Assembly (NCBI GenBank): GCA_003224835.1
Contig: QHZX01000354.1
Coordinates: 1-11,451, forward strand
Source: Acidobacteriota bacterium
GTDB taxonomy: Bacteria; Acidobacteriota; Terriglobia; Terriglobales; Acidobacteriaceae
Direction: 5' to 3'
DNA: 11,451 bases
A program made the translations under genes and the position numbers. The notes under the pieces are model-generated. The model searched no databases and was not told the origin of the DNA. It worked only from the letters and a program-made list of their open reading frames with translations. Positions 1-7,030 of the stretch are shown piece by piece (within the stretch, counting starts at the first letter, position 1; each line of letters starts with the position of its first letter).

Positions 1-513
1 TATCAGCAGCAGACCGGCTACGTCGGCAGCGGAATTTCTGCCGCCTACGTCAAAAACCCGGAAGATGTGAATCAAGACGCGGATTACATCCGTCGAGTCA
101 CGTTCAATCTCGGAAGGGTCGCGCAAATCACTGCGACATCCTTATTACTAGCGCAACCACTTCTCGGAGGCGCGCCCCCGGCGAGTGCAGGTGTGCAGAA
201 AGTCGTGGCGTTTTTGGACCGTGAAGGCGGAGCGTTTTTTCAGGAGTGGTCTGCGCTGTTTGTTGCGGGCGACGCAGCAGGCGGCAGGATCTGCTTTCAT
301 TATCCGCGATTGAGCACTGCAACAAGCGTCCATCCGACAGCTGCGACTCCGTCGCCATTTCAACGCGAGCAGGCGGTAGAGATCGCTAAGCCGATTGCTG
401 CCGTGGCACTGCACGCCGCATTTATTGCCCTGCCACACACAGATGAAAATGACGGCCAAATCGCCGTTTGCTACCGCAGCTACTTTCCGGCTGCGATGTC
501 GGCGCTGTACTGA
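1..513 (+). CDS. 3' end of unrecognised protein in phage-tail-like cluster (partial)
   Basis: The frame is open from the first base to a TGA at 511-513, giving 170 visible residues, so the start lies upstream of the window. An internal GTG at 67 could initiate, but the codons before it (reading YQQQTGYVGSGISAAYVKNP) are protein-like and run straight into it, so I treat the gene as cut by the window edge. The protein is soluble-looking, rich in Ala/Gly/Pro, with no membrane segment, signal or catalytic motif that I recognise. It lies 48 bases upstream of a tail hub-type gene in the same direction, so a virion structural role (tail tube or tail-assembly type) is plausible. That role is inferred from context only. 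Confidence 0.6.
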   Translation, partial: YQQQTGYVGSGISAAYVKNPEDVNQDADYIRRVTFNLGRVAQITATSLLLAQPLLGGAPPASAGVQKVVAFLDREGGAFFQEWSALFVAGDAAGGRICFHYPRLSTATSVHPTAATPSPFQREQAVEIAKPIAAVALHAAFIALPHTDENDGQIAVCYRSYFPAAMSALY

Positions 514-561
514 CCTGCGTTGTTTGGAATCGTCGGTTCATAGCCAAAATGTCCCACAGCA

Positions 562-2307
562 ATGCCGTTGAATAATATGCGACTTCAAATTGATAATCTC
601 GATGGCACCGGCCCGCGCGACTACACTTCGAACATCGATGCAGCCCGCTCGCCTCGAATCACACGCAAGCTGAATGAGGCGTCACAGTTCAATTTCAGTT
701 TGGTCTCAGTCGGCACGAATTTCGTGGTGCCGCGACGTGGAGCCCGAGTCATACTCAGCCGAAGCAATGACCAGGAAGTCTTCACTGGATACGTCAAGAC
801 TGAATCCGAATTCGAGTATTTGGGTTGGGGTGAGCGCGGCGCAATGTACCGCTACAATTTCGTCGCGCAGAGTGATGAGCTGTTGCTCGATGAAAAGCGT
901 CTCTCAACCCGGAGCCCTTTCGTGGCCCGAAGCGCGGGCGACGCACTCCGGCAATTGACCCAGGATGCCATTCCGGGGGCGTTCGGCACCAGCGCTGTCC
1001 AGAATTTGGACACGCTTCCTTATTATGTGCCCGACCCGCAACAGACCTGGTCGCAACACGCGGCAACTATCTCGACGGAAGCCCGCGCCAGCTACCGCGT
1101 TCTTGATGGAGCGGTGACGTTCGCGCCTATTGGCTCGGTGACCTATACACTCAGCGAGTCAGACCCGAACTTTTCTCCGCAGGGCCTAAGCCTTCAGCCG
1201 ATTAACGCCGTCGTTAATGACGCGACGGTTGTTGGCGAACTCGAACCTGGCGCCTATGTTCGCGACTATTTCGTTGGCAATGGATTGTCGACGCGCTTTT
1301 ACCTTTCGCAACCGCCGTTCACAAAACGCAGCAGAACCATCGTCGACGAAGAATACGCAACCTCGAGCCTCGATCCCACCCGATGGAGTGTTCTGGATCC
1401 TCGCGGCGCAGTGGTGGTTGGCGCAGGAAAGCTGCAGGTCGCGGGCGGCACTGGGGCAGACGGAGCGACCACAGTAAACTTCGTGGAACAAATCGAGCTT
1501 GGCGGTTCATGGGTGCTGGAGCATGGCAGTGTGGCTTTCACGTCGACCGTTTCATCCGGTATTCTCGGGGGACTGTACATAGGCGATATTTCTTCTGATG
1601 GGACTCTGGCGGGAAGCGCCTTGGTTACTGCTTCCGGCCATCGCTATGTGCTCGCTACACGTTTTTACTCGCAGGAGATTTACCGTCAGGAACAGATTTT
1701 TCACTGTGCGGCTAACCCGGCGGGCGCGGGCTTAGGCGGCACCCAAGTCGCCGCAAACGTCCGATTCGTGCTCGAAGTGCACGATGTTGATCCGACTAAT
1801 CCTGCCACCATGGTTGCGTCGGCGATTGTTCTTTACGACGGCGTCATCTCAGACGCCCCGGCATTTTGCGCGTATGCGCTGGTGAACTCGCCGGGCCTGT
1901 ATTGCGCGATTGCATTCACGCGGATCATTCAAGCAGTGGACGTCCAGGTGCGCACCTCACTTCCGGGCCAGCCTTACGTCACCCGTTTGGTTGGATCGCT
2001 GTCTTCCGGATGCGAGTGCAATGTCTTTTCCGGCACCACGCTCGACTTCTTCAGCGCATTTGTTCCGCCGGTCAATCAGCAGATTGAAGTACATTATCGC
2101 GGCCAGTACGGAAGCGATTCCTTGCTTTCGACTGTTGGCAGAGCGATGGCGCGAGTCACTAATCCGGCGAGTATCACTGCCGAGCAGCGCGGAATTGACA
2201 ATGGCGTCCGCGGGACAGTGCGGCACGTGAAATACTGGAAAGTACGAAACCTGGAGCGACTTTTTACCGGGCGGAGCCCAGGATATATTTCCCGGCGCTG
2301 CGCTTAG
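562..2307 (+). CDS. Phage tail hub/baseplate-type protein, 5' part of a frame-disrupted gene
   Basis: 581 codons from ATG 562; the last roughly 23 residues after 2235 appear to be out-of-frame translation. Residues about 30-115 look like the N-terminal domain of siphovirus distal-tail/hub proteins: a beta-rich stretch with RKLNEASQFNFSLV, a VPRRGARVIL strand and a VFTGYV strand typical of proteins that describe a deviation from a central axis. Residues about 125-235 continue a hub-like fold (AGDALRQLTQDAIPG, then YRVLDGAVTFAPI). Residues about 262-465 form a beta-rich, Gly/Ser-rich block resembling a concanavalin/LamG-like lectin insertion. Residues about 470-557 return to hub-type sequence (NQQIEVHYRGQYG, ITAEQRGIDNG). 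The expected C-terminal continuation is found one base out of frame from about 2237. No good Shine-Dalgarno precedes ATG 562; ATG 577 is an alternative start. The tail assignment comes from sequence style and context, not from a search. Confidence 0.6.
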   Translation: MPLNNMRLQIDNLDGTGPRDYTSNIDAARSPRITRKLNEASQFNFSLVSVGTNFVVPRRGARVILSRSNDQEVFTGYVKTESEFEYLGWGERGAMYRYNFVAQSDELLLDEKRLSTRSPFVARSAGDALRQLTQDAIPGAFGTSAVQNLDTLPYYVPDPQQTWSQHAATISTEARASYRVLDGAVTFAPIGSVTYTLSESDPNFSPQGLSLQPINAVVNDATVVGELEPGAYVRDYFVGNGLSTRFYLSQPPFTKRSRTIVDEEYATSSLDPTRWSVLDPRGAVVVGAGKLQVAGGTGADGATTVNFVEQIELGGSWVLEHGSVAFTSTVSSGILGGLYIGDISSDGTLAGSALVTASGHRYVLATRFYSQEIYRQEQIFHCAANPAGAGLGGTQVAANVRFVLEVHDVDPTNPATMVASAIVLYDGVISDAPAFCAYALVNSPGLYCAIAFTRIIQAVDVQVRTSLPGQPYVTRLVGSLSSGCECNVFSGTTLDFFSAFVPPVNQQIEVHYRGQYGSDSLLSTVGRAMARVTNPASITAEQRGIDNGVRGTVRHVKYWKVRNLERLFTGRSPGYISRRCA

Positions 2308-2344
2308 CCTGAATGTCCCCTCATGCTCAGCGAATTTTGAAGCT

Positions 2345-2803
2345 GTGGTGCGCGAGGTGGAGATCATATTCGAAGATCTAGCCGGCGAGCACAGTCTCTA
2401 CAAGATTCAGTTCGCAGATGATGCCGCCAGGACTTTGTCCTTTGTCACGGAGGCGGCGAAGGTAGCGATCGCGCTCAATATCGGTCCCATCACCACGGCT
2501 CAGGTGGGGAACACGGTGTTGCCGGATCTCACGTCGGCGCAGGTTACGCAGGTGGCCTCAACGACGACCAGCATCGATATTGGAATTTCGCCGCCCAGCG
2601 GCGGTGGTGTAGAGGTTCGATGGAGTGACTCCGGGTGGGGCCAGTTCAATGACCAGAATCTTGCCGGACGTTTTACCACGCAAACTTTTACGCTGCCGCG
2701 CCTTTCAAAAGTGCAGGACTATTTTTTGCGCCAGTTCGATGCCTCTGTGCCGCCCAGGTATTCGCGCGCCTCTGCCGCGCTCCATATTGATTTTCCGTTT
2801 TGA
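2345..2803 (+). CDS. Phage tail hub/baseplate-type protein, 3' part after the frame change
   Basis: This open frame runs to the TGA at 2801-2803. The GTG at 2345 is only the first start-like codon. Protein-like sequence in the same frame begins earlier, at about 2237 (GKYETWSDFLPGGAQDIFPG, then ALSLNVPS), just after an in-frame TGA at 2228-2230. About 188 residues are therefore readable as the C-terminal part of the preceding gene. It is beta-rich (VREVEIIFEDL, HSLYKIQFADDAA), fitting a tail hub C-terminal domain, and ends with a Phe-rich tail. I see no ribosome binding site for independent translation at 2345, so it is more likely a stranded fragment than a gene. A programmed +1 frameshift is a less likely alternative. 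Confidence 0.55.
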   Translation: MVREVEIIFEDLAGEHSLYKIQFADDAARTLSFVTEAAKVAIALNIGPITTAQVGNTVLPDLTSAQVTQVASTTTSIDIGISPPSGGGVEVRWSDSGWGQFNDQNLAGRFTTQTFTLPRLSKVQDYFLRQFDASVPPRYSRASAALHIDFPF

Positions 2804-2812
2804 GAAGATTTT

Positions 2813-2883
2813 AGCCACTAGCCCCTGGTTTCTAGCAACCCAGGTTTTTGATGGCTCGAAATATTGGCTAGAAGCTAGTAGCT
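2813..2883. repeat. Nested imperfect inverted repeat between tail gene and small coiled-coil gene
   Basis: Left arm segments AGCCACTAGC (2813-2822) and TTCTAGC (2830-2836) match, in reverse order, right arm segments GCTAGAA (2867-2873) and GCTAGTAGCT (2874-2883). The first pair matches at 9 of 10 positions and the second perfectly. The left arm carries an extra 7 bases. It ends 7 bases before the ATG at 2891, so it could fold in the leader of that gene. It may be a small mobile or REP-like intergenic element. Confidence 0.45.
2824..2849 (+). terminator. Possible weak rho-independent terminator after the tail gene
   Basis: CCTGG (2824-2828) pairs with CCAGG (2840-2844) across an 11-base loop, and five T residues follow directly (2845-2849). 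The stem is short, so this would be a weak terminator. It lies 20 bases after the tail gene stop and inside the larger inverted repeat at 2813-2883, so the two structures would compete. Confidence 0.35.
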
Positions 2884-2890
2884 GATTTTT

Positions 2891-3199
2891 ATGACCAACC
2901 GAACCCAAGACTCCGATGACACGACTCGCGCACACGATCCCACCAGGCATCCGCTCGTAATGCGCGTCACCGATAACGACTTCCAGTGCGAAGTACTCGA
3001 GAAGCTAGCGCGATTGGAAGTCAAAATGGAAACCCTGATTGGAAGCGGCCAGCCCGGCCGCATGAGCCTTATCGAAGACCGAGTCAACACGCTAGAGCGC
3101 AACGACGTACGTCTCGGAGTGTACGACCGCCTGGTGAATGCTGCTTTGACGACGGCTATCAGCGTATTGATTACGCTGCATGATCGATGGTGGAAGTAG
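2891..3199 (+). CDS. Small coiled-coil protein with hydrophobic C-terminus, XhlA/holin-accessory-like
   Basis: 102 residues. The N-terminal ~25 residues are polar and probably disordered. Residues about 31-75 form a heptad-like coiled coil (FQCEVLEKLARLEVKMETLI, then MSLIEDRVNTLERNDVRLG). Residues about 81-96 are hydrophobic (LVNAALTTAISVLITL), followed by a charged/aromatic end (HDRWWK). This layout, coiled coil then a single C-terminal membrane-type helix, is that of phage XhlA-like haemolysin/holin accessory proteins, which anchor lysis factors at the inner membrane. Its place directly after tail genes and before a small lipoprotein fits a lysis module. ATG 2891 has no clear Shine-Dalgarno; the next in-frame ATG (residue 24) could be the real start and would keep both elements. 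The function is inferred from architecture. Confidence 0.55.
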   Translation: MTNRTQDSDDTTRAHDPTRHPLVMRVTDNDFQCEVLEKLARLEVKMETLIGSGQPGRMSLIEDRVNTLERNDVRLGVYDRLVNAALTTAISVLITLHDRWWK

Positions 3200-3319
3200 C
3201 GACTTGAAAGGGTCGAAATCTTTGAGCCATTCGTGTGTTGTTTGCACAGCCACCGCTGTGAAGAACTGATCGTGGTTACCGATTTTAAGATCTGTTGCAG
3301 GGGGAGGAAGGTGTTCCCG

Positions 3320-3571
3320 ATGCGCTACAAATTTGGAGCAGCCATGCTGGCTGTATTGATATGTTCGGGCTGCGCCATGCGCCAGAGGACATCATTCAGA
3401 GCCTCCGGTCGCAACACCGTTATTCGACCGGACTGCTTGACTGCGCCTATCGTGTTGCGAGATTGCGATTTCTCCAAGGAACCACCAAAGTGCAAATTAG
3501 TAACGGTACGATATCGGGCGAACTGCGCAGAGATACAGTTGAAAAACTCGACGGGCTTCGCGCCCAACTGA
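3320..3571 (+). CDS. Small cysteine-rich lipoprotein, hypothetical
   Basis: 83 residues from ATG 3320. This start is chosen because a strong Shine-Dalgarno (GGGGAGGA, 3301-3308) lies about 11 bases upstream and because it puts a signal peptide exactly at the N-terminus: MRYKF, a hydrophobic run AAMLAVLI, then SGC with Cys18 as the probable lipidated residue. The -3 position is Cys rather than the usual Leu, so the lipobox is imperfect. The frame is open further upstream (to 3233), but that would bury the signal. The mature part is polar and carries four further cysteines (DC, DC, KC, NC), which could make two disulfides in the periplasm. Following a holin-accessory-like gene, it could play a spanin (Rz1-like) role, but it lacks the proline-rich character of Rz1 and I do not recognise the family. 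Confidence 0.55.
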   Translation: MRYKFGAAMLAVLICSGCAMRQRTSFRASGRNTVIRPDCLTAPIVLRDCDFSKEPPKCKLVTVRYRANCAEIQLKNSTGFAPN

Positions 3572-3573
3572 AC

Positions 3574-4848
3574 CTACACCTGCGATCGCAAGCCTTCGAG
3601 CACTCTGTCCACTTCCTGCTCGGTGTTGTAGTGCACGAATCCGATCCGCAGGAAGCCGCCGCTTTGTTCGACGCCGAGCCGTTCGGTCAAATTCAGAGCG
3701 TAGTAGTTGCCGTCCCAGGTGAAGATGCCCTGTTCGCCGAGCGTCGTGGCGAGTTCAAGCGGAGTGTGGCCGTCGATTCGTACTGCGAATGTCGGGCAGC
3801 GTGATTCCAGCCTCGCCGGGTCACTGATTCCGTACAGCCGGAGCCCGGGAATTTTTCGCAGACCAGCAAGCATGCGCTCCATCAGCTTCCGCTCATGTGC
3901 TTGGATTGCGCCGTAGGCCCCCACCAATGCGTCGCGCCTGGAAACGGATGCGTTTACTCTTCCTAACTCCGCGAGATATTCCACACAGGCTGTAATCCCG
4001 GAGATGCATTCGTGATTCAGCGTGCCCCACTCCCAGCGCTGCGGAACCGCATTCGTATTGGCGCGCAGCTTGTAAGGCTGAAGGCGCGCCAGGTGTTCGC
4101 GCTTTCCATAAAGCACACCCATATGCGGACCGAAAAATTTGTAAGTGGAGCAGGCCAGAAAATCGCAATCCAACTCTCGAACGTCAATCGGCCCATGCGG
4201 CGCGTAATGGACTGCATCGATATACGCCATCGCACCGGCCTCATGCGCGAGGCGCACAATGGTCTTCACGTCGTTAATCGTTCCCACCGCATTCGAAGCG
4301 TATCCAACTGCAACGATTTTCGTGCGTGAATTAATTTTGCCCGCCAGGTCATCCATGTTGATGGTGCAGTCGTGCTCGTTAATGTCCGCGAATTGGATCT
4401 TCACCCCGCGTTCTTCCAGCGCGCGCCACGGCGAAACATTGGCGTCGTGATCGAGATGGGTGAGCAGAATTTCGTCTCCGGCTTTCAGCTCTCGTCCTAT
4501 AGCCCGGCCGATGGCGAAAGTCAGCGACGTCATGTTCGGACCGAAAACAATTTCATCAGGATCGCAGCCGAGAAAATCTGCCATTGCCGAACGCGCATCG
4601 GCGATCACCTGATCGGTCTCGCGGCTGGTTGCGTAAGCCCCGCAAGTGTTCGCGTTATGAGTGCTGAGGTAATCCGAAATCGCCTCAATTACCCGCTGCG
4701 GAACTTGCGTCCCACCCGGTCCATCGAGGAATGCCACCGGATGCCCATTTACCTGGCGTCGCAAGGACGGAAATTGCGCCCGTACCAAGCCGAGGTCGAG
4801 GGGTTTTGTAGGGATCGGCCGCGCAGTCTCAAGAATTGAAGTTTTCAT
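3574..4848 (-). CDS. Class V aminotransferase, cysteine-desulfurase-like (VC1184 type)
   Basis: 424 residues, PLP-dependent fold type I. Visible landmarks are FLDGPGGTQVP (40-50) at the N-terminus, HLDHDANVSPW (131-141) with the His expected to stack on PLP, SNAVGT (185-190), DAVHYAPH (211-218) with the PLP-pyridine-binding Asp211, and STYKFFGPHMG (234-244) with Lys237 as the Schiff-base lysine. FLRIGFVHYNT (399-409) would supply the substrate-carboxylate Arg. The length and the GPGG N-terminal motif fit the VC1184 subfamily. I see no obvious catalytic Cys loop of the IscS or SufS type; Cys351 in SRCPTFAVR sits in a core strand. Desulfurase activity is therefore unproven, and the substrate is unknown. 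The stop lies 2 bases from the convergent lipoprotein stop. No clear Shine-Dalgarno precedes ATG 4848. No isc/suf genes are nearby. Confidence 0.88.
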   Translation of the reverse strand: MKTSILETARPIPTKPLDLGLVRAQFPSLRRQVNGHPVAFLDGPGGTQVPQRVIEAISDYLSTHNANTCGAYATSRETDQVIADARSAMADFLGCDPDEIVFGPNMTSLTFAIGRAIGRELKAGDEILLTHLDHDANVSPWRALEERGVKIQFADINEHDCTINMDDLAGKINSRTKIVAVGYASNAVGTINDVKTIVRLAHEAGAMAYIDAVHYAPHGPIDVRELDCDFLACSTYKFFGPHMGVLYGKREHLARLQPYKLRANTNAVPQRWEWGTLNHECISGITACVEYLAELGRVNASVSRRDALVGAYGAIQAHERKLMERMLAGLRKIPGLRLYGISDPARLESRCPTFAVRIDGHTPLELATTLGEQGIFTWDGNYYALNLTERLGVEQSGGFLRIGFVHYNTEQEVDRVLEGLRSQV

Positions 4849-4855
4849 TTGAATT

Positions 4856-4894
4856 GAGAAAACAAACGCGGCAAGTTCTTTGCGCTCGCCGCGT
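4856..4894 (-). terminator. Possible terminator or leader hairpin upstream of the aminotransferase
   Basis: ACGCGGC (4866-4872) and GCCGCGT (4888-4894) form a perfect 7-base stem with a 15-base loop. Read on the minus strand, the stem is followed by a T-rich run (TTTGTTTTCTC, ending near 4856). It would end transcripts of the dacB/PPOX run before the aminotransferase. The T run stops only 8 bases before that gene's ATG, so it may instead be a leader structure. Minus-strand T-richness is interrupted by a G, hence modest confidence. Confidence 0.35.
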
Positions 4895-4943
4895 CTTTCC
4901 GTAGCTTACTTTCCTGATAACACCGGCTGAAGGAAGCAGCCGC

Positions 4944-5281
4944 TCATCCCATCGTACTCACGCGCTCGGCCCGAATCTTAAATATGACGCGTGTTTCAGT
5001 AGGTTGGCGATACGGGTATTTGTCCACCCCTAAATACTTTTTTGCCATTGATAACGGTACGGATTATCCGGATCGATGATGGCCAGCGCGACTCGCGGGT
5101 CCCGCCGCATGTTCTTGTCTTTTTGCCGGCCCTTGGCGGTATTAACCAGGACCAGATCGCCTTCCAGGTCGACCCAAACGGGAGTGACTTGGGGACCGGC
5201 ATCCGGCATCAGCGTTGCCAGGCTGGCGAATGCGCGTTTAGTAAAAAGATCGCGGTACTTATCTGGAATGGACTGCGACAT
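4944..5281 (-). pseudogene. PPOX-class F420-type flavin-split-barrel protein, internally deleted and frameshifted
   Basis: The N-terminal part reads cleanly from ATG 5281 for about 79 residues (KYRDLFTKRAFASLATLMPD, then VTPVWVDLEGDLVLVNTAKG, DPRVALAIIDPDNPYRY) and is typical of the pyridoxamine-5'-phosphate-oxidase-like Rv1155/F420 group, small dimeric enzymes that bind FMN or F420. After NPYRY the frame ends at a TAG (5030-5032). In another frame, from about 5051 to the TGA at 4944-4946, it continues with SMAKKYLGVDKYPYRQP, then RVIFKIRAERV, which is the family's C-terminus. The roughly 20 residues that should join the halves (the RGRVVEI strand and the helix before AKKYLG) are absent. A strong Shine-Dalgarno, AAGGAGG (5287-5293), remains 5 bases before the start. 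If translated, the 83-residue product would lack the C-terminal barrel and dimer parts. Prediction tools would report only 5030-5281 as a short gene. Confidence 0.8.
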
Positions 5282-5376
5282 GAGTTCCTCCTTGCTAGAA
5301 CCCCAAACGCAGAATTATAGACGTTGGCAGCAGAGACGAGAGCGGCGCAGCGACACATTCCAGCAAATGACGTGTG

Positions 5377-6951
5377 CTACTTCACTGAATTGACCGCTGC
5401 TTCAACCACGCTGTCAATCACGTCGGTGACGCGCTTGGCTGGCGTACTCAAATTATTAGAGACAACCGAAAACACAATTTGTTCGCCTTTTGGCGTGACC
5501 GCGTATCCGGCAAGACTTTTCACTCCGCCCAGCGATCCAGTTTTTCCATAGATGTGTGCCGCAGGATTTAGATCTTTAAAACGATCGGTGAGGGATCCAT
5601 CCATTCCTGCGACAGGAAGCGAATCGCGGAATTCAGAGCCCCAAGGCTGGCCGGCAGCGTACTGCAGCAGTTGCACAATCGCGTGCGGAGTGGCCAAGTT
5701 TTGCCGCGACAATCCCGACCCGTCATAAAAGTTGTATTCGTCAGTCGAAATTCCCGCATTGTTCAAAAATCCGCGAAGGACCTCCAGCCCGGCCTGCACC
5801 GTACCCGCGGTGCCTTTTTCGCGACCCAAAAGCCGCAACAGGATCTCCGCGTGAAGATTCTGGCTCACCTTATTGATGACCTGGATATCTTCCGACAGCG
5901 GGGCAGACTGATATTCCGCCAGGACCAGAGGTCCCGCAGGCGACGTGAGCCCGTTATCACCTCCGCCGCGGCTGGATGCAACCACGGTGCTTGTAAATGT
6001 CGAGAGATTTGCAAGCTCGGTGTGACGGGTGCGTTGTTTTCCGTAAACCGCGATTCCTCTCACTTCAAGCAGATGGCGAAAAACCGTAGCTGCAAATTCC
6101 GCCGGATCCTCGATTGCAAGGCCTTCATTGGCGCCGGTGTCGTCGATCGGAATCGTTCCCCACAAAGTCAGCTCGGTCGATCCCGGCTCACGATTTATAT
6201 AAATTCTGCGTACACCGCCGGCCGGTGTCGTCATGAGCCGATTGTCGATGGTGTAGTAATCCGCAAATGGCAGGATGCTGACAAAAGCCTTGTCGCCGGG
6301 ATGCGCACCCGGCAGGATGTTCACAAAAACCACATTGTCATTAATTGTAAGGGCCGAAACTGGCGCGCCATCCGCCCACACCAGGTCATCCTGGCTCCAG
6401 CCGTCCCCGTAGCGCTCAAACGCGAAGTATGAGTCGTCGGCGATCAAATCTCCATCGACGTATTTCACACCCTTTTTCGCCAACTCGTCCGCCAGTTGCT
6501 CCAGCACTTTGGTTGGATCGTCACCACGTTGCGTGCGCGTGGTGTAGGGAAGCTCGCGGCCGGAGAGAGTTGGATCGCCGCGGCCCACCAGAATAACGTC
6601 GCCGGTGAGCCGTCCATATTTATCAAGCGAGCCGTTGGTCTCAACCGTGGTGCGGAATTTGTACTCGGGACCGATCAGCGCGAGAGCTGCAGCGGTGGTG
6701 AACAGTTTGGTATTCGAAGCGGGAGTGAACAGCTTGCTCGCGTTGAGCGAATAAAGAACTTTTCCGGTTGTGGCCGAGGCAATTTCGATTCCCCAGAATC
6801 CGCGCGCCAGGTCAGGATCCGCCAGAATGGTTTCTATTTGTTTCTTGAGGGAAATGCGTGGTTGGTGGGGGGCCGCTAAGGCATCGGCGGTGAAGCAGAC
6901 ACACGCCAGCACGGCGCAAGTAATGAACGTGAGCAGTTGTCTATACATCAT
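5377..6951 (-). CDS. dacB: D-alanyl-D-alanine carboxypeptidase/endopeptidase, PBP4 type (peptidase S13)
   Basis: 524 residues, full length for the family. A signal peptide (about 1-27, ending ADALA) sends it to the periplasm. All three penicillin-binding motifs are present: SNTK at 79-82 with nucleophile Ser79 and Lys82 (PASNTKLFTTAAAL), SQN at 363-365, and KTG at 470-472. GDVILVGRGDPTLSG (117-131) and DGSGLSRQN (410-418) are further S13 landmarks, and residues about 105-300 hold the insertion domains typical of PBP4. It trims pentapeptide stems and cleaves D-Ala-mDAP crosslinks in peptidoglycan. Start ATG 6951 has a second ATG directly after it and no strong Shine-Dalgarno. It is divergent from folP across 171 bases and lies 95 bases upstream of the broken PPOX gene on the same strand. 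Confidence 0.93.
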   Translation of the reverse strand: MMYRQLLTFITCAVLACVCFTADALAAPHQPRISLKKQIETILADPDLARGFWGIEIASATTGKVLYSLNASKLFTPASNTKLFTTAAALALIGPEYKFRTTVETNGSLDKYGRLTGDVILVGRGDPTLSGRELPYTTRTQRGDDPTKVLEQLADELAKKGVKYVDGDLIADDSYFAFERYGDGWSQDDLVWADGAPVSALTINDNVVFVNILPGAHPGDKAFVSILPFADYYTIDNRLMTTPAGGVRRIYINREPGSTELTLWGTIPIDDTGANEGLAIEDPAEFAATVFRHLLEVRGIAVYGKQRTRHTELANLSTFTSTVVASSRGGGDNGLTSPAGPLVLAEYQSAPLSEDIQVINKVSQNLHAEILLRLLGREKGTAGTVQAGLEVLRGFLNNAGISTDEYNFYDGSGLSRQNLATPHAIVQLLQYAAGQPWGSEFRDSLPVAGMDGSLTDRFKDLNPAAHIYGKTGSLGGVKSLAGYAVTPKGEQIVFSVVSNNLSTPAKRVTDVIDSVVEAAVNSVK

Positions 6952-7002
6952 CTACAATGCCGATTTTAACATCCGGTCTGATGACAAGCTGAGCCCTGCG
7001 GT

Positions 7003-7030
7003 TTGTGCAACCCCGGTTCTTTTGTATAGA
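7003..7030 (+). promoter_or_regulatory. Candidate promoter for folP
   Basis: TTGTGC (7003-7008) and TATAGA (7025-7030) are separated by 16 bases, a weak sigma-70-like pair about 90 bases before the folP start, in the 171-base divergent gap with dacB. Match is 3/6 and 4/6, so this is tentative. Confidence 0.25.

Noticed and set aside
2225..2310. Programmed ribosomal frameshift in the tail hub gene
   Set aside because: Tail-gene frameshifts are known in tail assembly chaperones, not hubs. No slippery run or clear stimulator is visible, and the protein joint looks abrupt, as after a deletion.
3295..3804. 169-residue + strand open frame overlapping the lipoprotein, considered as an Rz-type partner in an overlapping Rz/Rz1 arrangement
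   Set aside because: It has no N-terminal membrane helix or coiled coil, and its second half is antisense to the aminotransferase 3' end. It looks like a shadow frame.
5671..6432. 253-residue + strand open frame
   Set aside because: It is wholly antisense to the clearly real dacB gene, including its SQN motif region. Composition is Arg-rich with no recognisable domain.
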